Positions 23,866 to 32,269 of a stretch of 64,000 bases of DNA are shown here, in pieces. Below the pieces are notes generated by a model that worked only from the letters and a program-made list of their open reading frames with translations, had not been told where the DNA came from and made no database searches. How positions within the stretch are numbered: position 1 is the first letter of the stretch; each line of letters starts with the position of its first letter. The stretch is from JAEKNW01 sp963677815 (GTDB lineage: Bacteria; Cloacimonadota; Cloacimonadia; Cloacimonadales; JAFGVF01): positions 1,736,001 through 1,800,000 of the forward strand of contig OY782499.1 of NCBI GenBank assembly GCA_963677815.1, given 5' to 3'. The translations under genes and the position numbers were made by a program.

Positions 23866-25618
23866 ACATATCAAATGGGTTATAAACGAATGGAAAAGAT
23901 ATAAATGGTTAGTAGTAATTATGATATTACTGACTATTCTAACTTCATTTATATCATCTGTTTATCCATACTTATTTAAAGTATTAATTGATAAAATAGA
24001 TTTTCTCCAAAAGAATAGTCAAGATTACTCAGAACCTATGAAGGAAATTTATCGGTTTATCTGGGTCATTCTAGGAATTGGTGGAGTTAGACTAATCACT
24101 TCTCTTTATCCAGCATTTAGAGCTTGGATAAATATGAAATTTGAACATTCTTTGAGAATGAGATATTTTACCGACATAACTGAGAAGGATTATAAGTTCT
24201 TTAATAAGTTTAGAACTGGGGACTTAGTAACTAGACTAACTAATGATTTAACTGACTTTCCTAAGATAGCTTGGTTTTTATGCTCAGGCATATTTAGGGC
24301 CTTTAACTCCCTAGTGAACATTATTTTTATTATGACCATGATGTTCTTCTTGAACTGGAAACTGACTCTTTATTCTTTAACACCTTTACCAATAATGATT
24401 GTTGTATTCTACTTTGTTTCAACTTCATTAGAAAAAAGATATTCTAAGAATCAAGAAGCCATATCTTCTATTAATTCTCAATTAGAATTAAGTTTCTCTG
24501 GAATAAAGATTATTAAGGCTTTTGATTGTGAAGAAAAATACAATCGTTTCTTTGATATTGCTTTAGAAGAAAGATATAATACTGAATATTCTCTAATCAA
24601 ACTTCAAGCAGGTCTAAATCTTATTTACGAATACATAGGATACTTTGGACAGATAGCTATTCTCTTCTTTGGGGGATATATGGCTGTAAAAGGTAACATA
24701 ACCATTGGTACTTTCTTAGCTTTCTATACATATCTAATGATGATGATTTATCCTATGCTTGATTTACCTCAACTCTTTATCTCTGGTAAACAAGCTTTTG
24801 TGAATATAGATAGATTAGAAGAAATTAAAAACTTCCCAAATGAGAATAAACGATTCACAAATGAAAAAGCTATAGAAAAATTCAATAAATTGGAATTTGT
24901 GAACACCTCTTTTGCTTATGATAAGAATGTCCTTTTCTCAAATCTTAATATTAGTATTGATTCTAGTAAGAAGACTCTTCTTATGGGAGAAGTTGGTTGT
25001 GGTAAATCCACCCTAATTTCTCTTCTGACAGGTCTAATTAAGCCTGACGCTGGTCAAGTAATGATAAATGGTGATAATGTTGATAAAATAAAAAGAGATC
25101 AGTTTTTACATAAAGTAGGCTATGTCCCTCAAGACCCTCTACTCTTTAGTGGAACAATCTATAGCAATGTCACTTTTGGAGTTGACCAAGTTAATGATGA
25201 TCTTTATAGGAAAGTTCTCGAAACATCTCAATTAGACCAGGAAATAGCTGCTTTCGAGAAGAAAGATAAAACTGTTTTAGGGGAAAAGGGAACTGCTGTT
25301 TCAGGTGGACAGAAGCAAAGAATTGCTATTGCTAGAGCACTGATGAGAAAACCGGACTTTCTAATTCTTGATGATATTACATCAAGTCTTGATGCTGAAA
25401 ATGAAAGAAAACTTTGGGTTAGTATGAATAAATACTTCCCAGAGACAGGTGCTCTTATGGTTTCGCATAGGATATCTACTGTAGCTTATGCTGATGAAAT
25501 TATCTTTATCAATAAAAATCACCAGTGTTTCAAAGGTAGCCATAAAGAGCTTCATGAGAATAATAATGAATATAGAGATTTTATTCAAACTCAAATGACT
25601 AATGGAAAGAAGAGTTAA
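23858..25618 (+). CDS. ABC exporter half-transporter with degenerate Walker B (heterodimer subunit)
   Basis: 586 residues; the second of two adjacent ATGs (23858) is better spaced from GGGAGG. It overlaps the first subunit by 8 bases. The membrane domain lies at about 15-310. The ATPase domain has Walker A GEVGCGKST, an intact signature VSGGQKQR, Walker B FLILDDITSSLD with Asp in place of the catalytic Glu, and H-loop MVSHRIST. The two proteins thus complement each other: one good hydrolysis site and one degenerate site per heterodimer. A terminator follows 26 bases after the stop. Confidence 0.92.
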   Translation: MNKHIKWVINEWKRYKWLVVIMILLTILTSFISSVYPYLFKVLIDKIDFLQKNSQDYSEPMKEIYRFIWVILGIGGVRLITSLYPAFRAWINMKFEHSLRMRYFTDITEKDYKFFNKFRTGDLVTRLTNDLTDFPKIAWFLCSGIFRAFNSLVNIIFIMTMMFFLNWKLTLYSLTPLPIMIVVFYFVSTSLEKRYSKNQEAISSINSQLELSFSGIKIIKAFDCEEKYNRFFDIALEERYNTEYSLIKLQAGLNLIYEYIGYFGQIAILFFGGYMAVKGNITIGTFLAFYTYLMMMIYPMLDLPQLFISGKQAFVNIDRLEEIKNFPNENKRFTNEKAIEKFNKLEFVNTSFAYDKNVLFSNLNISIDSSKKTLLMGEVGCGKSTLISLLTGLIKPDAGQVMINGDNVDKIKRDQFLHKVGYVPQDPLLFSGTIYSNVTFGVDQVNDDLYRKVLETSQLDQEIAAFEKKDKTVLGEKGTAVSGGQKQRIAIARALMRKPDFLILDDITSSLDAENERKLWVSMNKYFPETGALMVSHRISTVAYADEIIFINKNHQCFKGSHKELHENNNEYRDFIQTQMTNGKKS

Positions 25619-25644
25619 TTCTCTAATCATAAATCACACACATA

Positions 25645-25673
25645 GGGGTAACCAACATTGGTTATCCCTTTTC
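25645..25673 (+). terminator. Terminator of the ABC exporter operon
   Basis: GGGGTAACCAA pairs with TTGGTTATCCC (one G-U pair), followed by TTTTCTTT. Confidence 0.85.
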
Positions 25674-25758
25674 TTTCAGAATTAATGATAAGTCTAATCT
25701 CAAAAGTCTAGCACTACTTGGTTTAATTATGAATCAAAGGTAAAAAAAGTTTTTCCTC

Positions 25759-25786
25759 TTGACATTTAATTTCAAAATGATATTAT
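25759..25786 (+). promoter_or_regulatory. Promoter of the LPP20 / M50B / papain-like cluster
   Basis: TTGACA (25759-25764), a 16-base spacer and TATTAT (25781-25786), one of the best promoters in the window. Confidence 0.7.
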
Positions 25787-25825
25787 TAATTTATAATCTT
25801 GAAGCTAAAAAAGTGAGGAATTGAA

Positions 25826-27157
25826 ATGAAAACTACTATTTTTTTGATTTTGCTAATATCTTCTTTGTTAGTAACTACTTCTTGTTCATTGAACAGTGAT
25901 AAAACAAGTTTGGAAGGCGTTGAAATTACTAATACCGTTAGTTTACCATGGTTTGTTGCAAATACTCCTAAAAATACAAATGAATTTGTTTATGGTGTAG
26001 GGAATGGAGAAAGACCAGAACTAGCTATCGCTATGGCAAAAAAAGCCATAGTTGATTATTACAAAAGCTCGTTTGAAGAAGAATTAAAAGTCTCTAGTGA
26101 AACAATTGAAATAGAACTAAAAGGTACTTTTCAAGAGTATTATAATCAGCAAATGCAGATGATTAGTGACTTAGAGATTCCTAGTATTAATCACGTGCAG
26201 ACAGATAAATTTGATAAAGAATACTATTCATTGGTTAAACTTGATCGTAACTCATTTGAAAGTAGCCAGAGAGATATTGAAAAAGAAATCTTAGTTGCTA
26301 TGAAAGAAGGAGATTCCCAGGCAAATCCAGGACTGCGACTACAATCATATTATCTCGCAACTTCTTTTTTAAGCAAACTTATTCAGCCTTTGAAATATAA
26401 GAATGAGTTAGTTTATGTCTATTTAGCAAGACAGGTCAATTCAATATTCTCAAATGTTAAATTTAGTTATGAGTTTTCAGAGTTCTCAGCTTTCACAGAC
26501 TATCAACCACTAATAGTAAACGTGAAAGCTAATAACAAAGTCTTGTCGGGTATTCCCTTATTAATTGGAGGAGGAACTTATTATCCTGACCAAGAAGGGA
26601 ATTATTATCTCAAAATATATGAGAATAAGCCTTTTGATTTAGATATTCATGTTGATGTTAATAGGATAAAAATGTATCCTGGACTTGTAAAATCAGAGAG
26701 AAATCAAGCTATTGAATTAATTAGGGTGATTAGTCCACTAAAAGAAACTTTAAAAATAATACCTAAGAATCTGGTTAAATCCTATTTAGAAATGACTCAC
26801 TTTGTTAATAAAAGTGAATCTGTCAATCTTCCTCTGTTAAAAGAACTTAAAGAAACATTATTAAACAAGGGTATTAGTATATCACCTAAAAATGAGGCAA
26901 TTTTAGAAATTGAGATCACTACTAGCAGCCAAGAAATTGAATACACAGAGGACACGGGCTATACTTATGATGCTTGGGCAGTAATTAAAGTCAGCAAAAA
27001 AGGGATTGTAGATAGGGTCATAGACATGAAAGATGAAGATTCTAGAAAAAATACTAGGTCAACTTCAGAAAACAAGACAGAAGCAGAAAAACAAGCTACT
27101 ATGAAAATTAATTCAATGATAATAGATAAGATAAATGAAATCGAATTTGTTAAATAG
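25826..27157 (+). CDS. LPP20-family lipoprotein
   Basis: 443 residues. The signal peptide ends VTTSCSLNS, a lipobox variant. Residues 40-150 match the LPP20 pattern: PWFVANTPKNTNEFVYGVGNG (in part: PWFVANTP, VYGVGNG), then an Ala-rich helix LAIAMAKKAIVDYY. A helical middle with repeated Glu/Lys follows. The C-terminal 110 residues resemble a periplasmic domain with a closing KNKTEAEKQATMKIN-like helix. LPP20 proteins are outer-membrane or periplasmic lipoproteins, often associated with motility or envelope; the role here is unknown. First gene of the cluster. Confidence 0.78.
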   Translation: MKTTIFLILLISSLLVTTSCSLNSDKTSLEGVEITNTVSLPWFVANTPKNTNEFVYGVGNGERPELAIAMAKKAIVDYYKSSFEEELKVSSETIEIELKGTFQEYYNQQMQMISDLEIPSINHVQTDKFDKEYYSLVKLDRNSFESSQRDIEKEILVAMKEGDSQANPGLRLQSYYLATSFLSKLIQPLKYKNELVYVYLARQVNSIFSNVKFSYEFSEFSAFTDYQPLIVNVKANNKVLSGIPLLIGGGTYYPDQEGNYYLKIYENKPFDLDIHVDVNRIKMYPGLVKSERNQAIELIRVISPLKETLKIIPKNLVKSYLEMTHFVNKSESVNLPLLKELKETLLNKGISISPKNEAILEIEITTSSQEIEYTEDTGYTYDAWAVIKVSKKGIVDRVIDMKDEDSRKNTRSTSENKTEAEKQATMKINSMIIDKINEIEFVK

Positions 27158-27185
27158 GGAACTGTTTAACTAATCAATTATTGCT

Positions 27186-27785
27186 ATGAAATATCTAAAA
27201 TATCTTTTACTAATTCCTTTCTATTATCTCTTATACTTCTATATAAGCCAGTCTCAGCAACTCATTGAACGATTAGATTTTGGCAGAGTTTTTCCTTATC
27301 TTGTAATTATTATATCTTTAGTTGTTGTTAATTTAAAGTACCTCAGTAGAAGAGTAAGATTTTGGCAAGTATTCTCTCATGAATTATCACATCTCATTTT
27401 CGCAGTTTTATTCTTAAGGAAAATGACTGGTTTTGTCGTAAATGAGGATTCTGGAGTTGTTTCTTATAAGGGGAGAGGTAATTGGATTATTAGCTTAGCG
27501 CCTTATTCTTTGCCTTTCTTCACCTTAGTATTATTGGCTTTCGCTTATGTTGGTAATTACTATCATGTAGCACATAAACTTATAATATCAGTAAGTTATT
27601 CATTCTATTTCTCAAGAATGTTGCAAGACTTTTCTTGGAAGCAGCCCGACTTTGAGAAAACAGGAATATTATTCTCAACATTGTGGGTTATTGGAATAAA
27701 TTTTATAATATTTATTCTCATAGTTTTTTATTTTCAAAATGAATTAGATTTTCTTTGGAGAATTACACAATCAATAACATTTTAA
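27186..27785 (+). CDS. M50B-like membrane metalloprotease-family protein
   Basis: 199 residues with about five membrane helices. HELSH (His65-Glu66-x-x-His69) at the start of a helix is the zinc-binding HExxH motif, followed by GWxxSLAPYxxP-like NWIISLAPYSLPF, as in M50B-like proteins (PF13398). No clear third zinc ligand motif (NxxPxxxLDG) is visible, so proteolytic activity is uncertain. No ribosome site is evident before the ATG; translation may be coupled to the gene 28 bases upstream. Confidence 0.7.
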   Translation: MKYLKYLLLIPFYYLLYFYISQSQQLIERLDFGRVFPYLVIIISLVVVNLKYLSRRVRFWQVFSHELSHLIFAVLFLRKMTGFVVNEDSGVVSYKGRGNWIISLAPYSLPFFTLVLLAFAYVGNYYHVAHKLIISVSYSFYFSRMLQDFSWKQPDFEKTGILFSTLWVIGINFIIFILIVFYFQNELDFLWRITQSITF

Positions 27786-27800
27786 ATCGAGAGGTATATC

Positions 27801-28082
27801 ATGAAATATAAAGAAGAACTTGATTTAGCTGATTTAGAATTGTTTACTAATGAAGATATTGGGATTTTTAGGGAATATAATATCCGAAATATAGGCCAGT
27901 TGTTAGGTGCAACTCGAGGTTTGATAAATAATGAAATCTTCCAAAAAATGATTGATGGCGATATAAAACTTAAGTTGCTAGAAAATATAGTTCCTAAAAT
28001 TGTTTTAGAAAATTATCGAAGATATCAAGATAACTCAGTAAGAGGGCTTCGAACAGAGGAGGATAATAATGCGAGAAAATGA
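27801..28082 (+). CDS. 93-residue protein sharing a module with the downstream protease
   Basis: The ribosome site GAGAGGTATATC precedes the ATG. The segment FREYNIRNIGQLLGATRGLI (residues about 24-43) matches LKRYNINTIGQLYGALHPLL near the N-terminus of the next protein; both look like a helix-hairpin-helix-type helical module. Nothing else is recognised. The gene overlaps the protease gene by 14 bases, so the pair is translated together. A pairing partner, chaperone-like or inhibitor role for the protease is a reasonable guess only. Confidence 0.7.
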   Translation: MKYKEELDLADLELFTNEDIGIFREYNIRNIGQLLGATRGLINNEIFQKMIDGDIKLKLLENIVPKIVLENYRRYQDNSVRGLRTEEDNNARK

Positions 28083-29355
28083 TCCTATATCAAAATTACT
28101 AAACCAAGTTAATCCCCAAAAGGTGAGACAATATAACCATGCATTGAAAAGATATAATATAAATACAATTGGTCAATTATATGGAGCTCTTCATCCATTA
28201 TTACCTAGGTTAAATAGAGCTCAAGCTAAGAATAAAGCTTTGTCTTCTAATTTCTTCAAAGCTGTTGAAAAGGTGAATGATGTCCATTATCAAACCAAAA
28301 GCTTAAAAAAGTTGTTAAACGCCCCACTTAAGGAAATAAATGAGATTGAGAAACTACTGAACTCTGTCAAAATGACATATTGTAATTTAAAAAACAATGA
28401 TTCGGTTATGTCATTGGGTTGTAAGACTCATAATCAAAGATTTCGAACTTCTTTTTGGTCTAATTCCCCAAAGGCAAGCTTTCATTCAAGTGGATTATTT
28501 GTAATTCCAAATTATAGAGATTTGGGAAGTGTCTTTCAACAAGGAGAACGTGGAACATGTGTTGCTAATGCTACAGTAACTTTATTGGACTACTTATCTA
28601 GAATAAATTATTCTAGACAATTTCTTTATCATCAATGCAAAATGATTGACGGAATACCAAACCAACAAGGCACTTTTTTAGGTATTGCTGCTAAAGCTTT
28701 ATCAATGAAAGTACTTAAGGATTATGGTTGCGTTAAAGAGAATTTATGGGAGTACAATCCTATTATTGGTAGTTCAGAACACCAAGGTCCTCCTCCAGAG
28801 AGGTGTTTTAACGCAAAAAGGTTTGTTGGTAAGGAAGCTGTTTATGTGAGGAAAAGTAACATAATTAATGATATTTTAACTTTATTATCGGGAAGTAATC
28901 AAGCAAATCCTGTTCCTGTAGTAATAGGAGTAACTTTGTTTAGTTCTTTTAACAACTATTCATCGCAAAGAACTGGTTGGATAACTATGCCTCTCCCTGG
29001 AGAACAAATTTCTGGAGGGCATGCAATGTTAATAGTTGGTTATGATTATGAAAAGAAATTATTTTTAGTAAGGAATTCATGGGGCGTTAGTTGGGCATCT
29101 GCAAATGAATGGGGATATTCCGGTCATGCTATTATTCCTTTTGCTTATATTCAAAAATATGCTGATGCAGGCTTCTCAATTATTAAACACGATATAGAAG
29201 ACTTCGATGTAGCAGAGAAGCATAGACTTTATAATAATAAAATGAGATTAGAATCTGGACGGCTTGCTGCAACTAAGAAGAAAAAATCTAATACAAGACA
29301 ACAGAAGTCAAAAGCTAAAAAGAAGAAAAAGAGTTTTTGGAGTAAATTTTTTTAG
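28069..29355 (+). CDS. Papain-like (C1) cysteine protease with N-terminal helical module
   Basis: 428 residues. Residues 1-110 are helical and include the IGQLYGAL module shared with the gene in front. The peptidase domain (about 140-370) has all C1 active-site parts: Gln158 in the oxyanion position, Cys164 in ERGTCVANA, His318 in SGGHAMLIVGYD and Asn336 in VRNSWGVSW. No signal peptide is visible, unusual for papain-like enzymes, so it may act in the cytosol. The last 35 residues are Lys-rich (KKKKSNTRQQK, KAKKKKKSFW), suggesting nucleic-acid or membrane contact. Strong ribosome site GAGGAGGATAATA. A terminator follows. Confidence 0.85.
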   Translation: MRENDPISKLLNQVNPQKVRQYNHALKRYNINTIGQLYGALHPLLPRLNRAQAKNKALSSNFFKAVEKVNDVHYQTKSLKKLLNAPLKEINEIEKLLNSVKMTYCNLKNNDSVMSLGCKTHNQRFRTSFWSNSPKASFHSSGLFVIPNYRDLGSVFQQGERGTCVANATVTLLDYLSRINYSRQFLYHQCKMIDGIPNQQGTFLGIAAKALSMKVLKDYGCVKENLWEYNPIIGSSEHQGPPPERCFNAKRFVGKEAVYVRKSNIINDILTLLSGSNQANPVPVVIGVTLFSSFNNYSSQRTGWITMPLPGEQISGGHAMLIVGYDYEKKLFLVRNSWGVSWASANEWGYSGHAIIPFAYIQKYADAGFSIIKHDIEDFDVAEKHRLYNNKMRLESGRLAATKKKKSNTRQQKSKAKKKKKSFWSKFF

Positions 29356-29406
29356 TATGGAACTTTATAAAGACAGTTAATGTGATAGATTAAAAACACT
29401 TTTAGT

Positions 29407-29446
29407 GGGAAGCAGACCTTGATAAAAGCTTTGCTTCCCTTTTTTC
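29407..29446 (+). terminator. Terminator of the protease cluster
   Basis: GGGAAGCA (29407-29414) pairs with TGCTTCCC (29432-29439), followed by six T. A TTGACA at 29447 immediately after it probably belongs to the gmhA promoter. Confidence 0.85.
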
Positions 29447-29505
29447 TTGACATAATAAGCCTACTCTTGAATTTGATTTAAAGTAATATTAATAAAGAGG
29501 ATAGA

Positions 29506-30090
29506 ATGATAGAAATCGTAAAAGACGCTTATTCAAGAAGCTATCAATTATTAGGCGACTTTATCCAAAAGCAAGAGAATCTACAGAAGACTCAAGAACT
29601 GGGTGAAAAGTTAGCTAAAATTTTTGCTTCCGGTGGAAAAGTGATTATCTTTGGAAACGGTGGTTCTGCAACAGATGCTATGCATTTTGCTGAAGAATTT
29701 ACTGGTAGATTCAGAGGAGATAGAAAAGCTTTACCGGCTATTGCTTTATCTGATTCTTCTCATATTACATGTGTAGGTAATGATTATGGTTTCGACAAAG
29801 TTTTTTCTCGTGGTGTAGAAGCTTATGCTAAGCCAGGAGACATGGTAATTGGCTTATCTACTAGTGGAAATTCTGCTAATGTGATTGAAGCATTCCAAAA
29901 AGCTAAAGAGATTGGGTGTACTAGTCTGGCACTTTTAGGGAAAGATGGTGGTAAATTAGCCGGAAAATGCCAATATGAATTTATTATTCCTGGAGAAACT
30001 TCCGATAGGATTCAAGAAATACATATGATTATTTTGCATATACTTATTGAAGTAGTTGAAAGGATTATGTTTCCTGAGAATTATAAATAA
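29506..30090 (+). CDS. gmhA: Phosphoheptose isomerase
   Basis: 194 residues, a single SIS domain of the usual GmhA length. IIFGNGGSATDAMHFAEEF carries the sugar-phosphate loop, GLSTSGNSANVI the second SIS loop, and SDRIQEIHMIILHILIE the C-terminal helix with catalytic His. The enzyme converts sedoheptulose 7-phosphate to heptose 7-phosphate, the first step to ADP-heptose for LPS core, which supports a diderm host. No other heptose genes are adjacent. Confidence 0.92.
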   Translation: MIEIVKDAYSRSYQLLGDFIQKQENLQKTQELGEKLAKIFASGGKVIIFGNGGSATDAMHFAEEFTGRFRGDRKALPAIALSDSSHITCVGNDYGFDKVFSRGVEAYAKPGDMVIGLSTSGNSANVIEAFQKAKEIGCTSLALLGKDGGKLAGKCQYEFIIPGETSDRIQEIHMIILHILIEVVERIMFPENYK

Positions 30091-30123
30091 AAGAAAAAAA
30101 GTTAGAATAATTAAAAAATATTC

Positions 30124-30151
30124 TTGACAAACAATAGGGTGATTTTAAAGT
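30124..30151 (+). promoter_or_regulatory. Promoter of tRNA-Leu
   Basis: TTGACA (30124-30129), a 16-base spacer and TAAAGT (30146-30151), 11 bases before the mature tRNA 5' end. Confidence 0.65.
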
Positions 30152-30161
30152 GACCAAACGT

Positions 30162-30248
30162 GCGAAAGTGGCGGAATTGGCAGACGCGCTGGACTTAGAA
30201 TCCAGTTGGGTTAAACCAGTAGGGGTTCAAGTCCCCTCTTTCGCACCA
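30162..30248 (+). tRNA. tRNA-Leu (anticodon UAG)
   Basis: The acceptor stem GCGAAAG/CTTTCGC, the anticodon arm CTGGA-CTTAGAA-TCCAG with UAG at the loop centre, a long variable arm typical of class II tRNAs, the T arm GGGG-TTCAAGT-CCCC and an encoded terminal ACCA are all visible. It reads CUN leucine codons. Confidence 0.96.
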
Positions 30249-30324
30249 TTTTTGTTTTTAAGAACCCCTATTACAACACAAATTTAAAATAACTAAATAA
30301 TTATATATATAAAAGGAGTTAATT

Positions 30325-31653
30325 GTGAAGGTTGAAATAAAAGAAATCAGTCAAGTAATAAGAGAACTCACCCTTACAGTAGAAGCAGAAAAGGTAAATA
30401 AAGATTATCAAAAAGCCTTAAAAAAGGTAAGTAAGATGGCTCCTCCAATTCCTGGCTTCCGTAAAGGTAAAGCCCCTCTTTCAGCAGTAGAAAGAAGCTA
30501 CGGAGAATATGTAAAAGAAGAATTATATAAAGATGGTGTAGATAAGTATTTAAAAGAAGCCATTGATGAAAATGATATTAAATCAATCAGTGAATTTTAT
30601 CCTATTTCCTACGAATGGAATAAAGGTGAAGATTTAGTTGCTGTCTTTAAATATGAAGTTAACCCTGATGTTACTTTAGAAAATATTGATGGTATTAGAG
30701 TACCATTTAAGGCTAAAACAATAGATGAAGCAGTTGAAGAATATCTTAATGAATTGAAGCAAAAGAATGCTCAGATGATAGAAGTTGCTGATGAAGTGAA
30801 AGACAATGATACTGTTGAATTTGAACTTACCTTCGATTTTGAAGGTGAGAAGAAAATTGAAACACTCACAATACCAGTCAATAATGAAGCTGAGACTGCA
30901 GATGCAATAAATAAAGATGTAATAGGTAAAAAGATTGGTGACAACTTCTCTACAGTAGTTGATTCTTATAGATTCAATAGTGTTGAATTTGAAGAAGATA
31001 CTGTAGAAGTTCAAGCAATGGTTAATTCAATTCAAAGATTACAAGAACCTGAAATCAATGATAATTTCGCAAAATCTTTAGATTATGATGATCTTGATTC
31101 AATGAAGAAATCATTAGCTGATGAATTAGCTAAAAAGACTGAAAGAATTAATGAACAAGAGCTTAATAAGAAAATTGTTGAAACTTTAATTGCAGAAAAT
31201 GATTTCCAAGTACCTAATGTTATAGTAGCTAATGAAGCTTACAGACAAGCTAAAATGTATATGCAGGGTAAAGAGCCTGATGAGCAGATGATTAATCTTC
31301 TTTCTCAGTTTGTAACACCTCAAATCAAAGAAGTTTATGTCTATGAAGCCTTGAAAAAACAGTTCCCTGTTGAAGTAACAGATGAGCAAGTAACTGCTTT
31401 AGTTGAAAAATTAGCAGGCTTAGAAGAACTGACAGTTGATGAGTTTAAAGAAGAACACAAAGATCTTTTTGAAAATGATGGAATTAAAAATGAAGCTATG
31501 TTTGAAGAAATCTTTAGTCAATTAGCTAAGAAGGTTGAATTAGTAGACCCAGAAATCATAGCAGAAGAGAAGAAAGCCGAACTTAAGGCTAAAAAAGAAG
31601 CTAGAGAAAAAGCTGAAGCTTCTCAAGAAGAAGAGAAGAAAGAAGCCGAGTAA
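30325..31653 (+). CDS. tig: Trigger factor (ribosome-associated chaperone, PPIase)
   Basis: 442 residues from GTG (30325), with AAAGGAGTTAATT upstream. The ribosome-docking loop is exact: GFRKGKAP (44-51). The FKBP-like domain covers about 150-240 and the helical C-terminal domain the remainder, ending in a Glu/Lys-rich tail. Trigger factor binds at the exit tunnel and shields nascent chains. It leads clpP and clpX, a common gene order. Confidence 0.95.
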   Translation: MKVEIKEISQVIRELTLTVEAEKVNKDYQKALKKVSKMAPPIPGFRKGKAPLSAVERSYGEYVKEELYKDGVDKYLKEAIDENDIKSISEFYPISYEWNKGEDLVAVFKYEVNPDVTLENIDGIRVPFKAKTIDEAVEEYLNELKQKNAQMIEVADEVKDNDTVEFELTFDFEGEKKIETLTIPVNNEAETADAINKDVIGKKIGDNFSTVVDSYRFNSVEFEEDTVEVQAMVNSIQRLQEPEINDNFAKSLDYDDLDSMKKSLADELAKKTERINEQELNKKIVETLIAENDFQVPNVIVANEAYRQAKMYMQGKEPDEQMINLLSQFVTPQIKEVYVYEALKKQFPVEVTDEQVTALVEKLAGLEELTVDEFKEEHKDLFENDGIKNEAMFEEIFSQLAKKVELVDPEIIAEEKKAELKAKKEAREKAEASQEEEKKEAE

Positions 31654-31677
31654 ACTAGAAAACGATAAGGAGTATTC

Positions 31678-32262
31678 ATGCCTTATGTACCAATGGTTGT
31701 AGAGCAAGTAGGTAGAAGTGAAAGAGCCTATGACATATATTCAAGATTACTGAAGGATAGGATTATTTTTATTGGTGGTCCTATTGATGATCATGTTGCG
31801 AATTTAGTTGTTGCTCAGTTACTTCATTTAGAAGCAGAAGACCCAAAGAAAGACATAAATATATATATAAATAGTCCTGGTGGTGCAGTTACTGCAGGTA
31901 TGGCTATTTACGACACTATACAGTTCATAAAGCCAGATGTGTCAACAACTTGTATCGGTCAAGCTGCAAGTATGGGAGCATTGTTATTAACTGCAGGAAC
32001 CAAGGGTAAGAGATATTCTTTACCAAACAGTAGGATTATGATTCACCAACCCCTTGGTGGAGCTCAAGGTCAAGCTTCTGATATAGAAATTGCAGCTAAA
32101 GAAATCTTATTTTTGAAGAGTCATCTGAATGATATTCTTCAAAAACACACAGGTCAGACTCTTGAAAAGATAGAAAATGATACTGATAGAAACTTTTTCA
32201 TGACAGCTGAAGAGGCAAAAAACTACGGTTTGATTGATCAAGTTATCGAGAATAGAGGTTAA
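31678..32262 (+). CDS. clpP: ATP-dependent Clp protease proteolytic subunit
   Basis: 194 residues, the standard length. Catalytic Ser98 in CIGQAASMGA, His123 in IMIHQP and an Asp near 170 in the NDTDRNFF segment complete the triad. NSPGGAVTAG is the family loop. It assembles as a barrel of two heptamers and works with ClpX, encoded immediately downstream. The start has the ribosome site ATAAGGAGTATTC and lies 24 bases after tig. Confidence 0.97.
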   Translation: MPYVPMVVEQVGRSERAYDIYSRLLKDRIIFIGGPIDDHVANLVVAQLLHLEAEDPKKDINIYINSPGGAVTAGMAIYDTIQFIKPDVSTTCIGQAASMGALLLTAGTKGKRYSLPNSRIMIHQPLGGAQGQASDIEIAAKEILFLKSHLNDILQKHTGQTLEKIENDTDRNFFMTAEEAKNYGLIDQVIENRG

Positions 32263-32269
32263 TGTTCTT

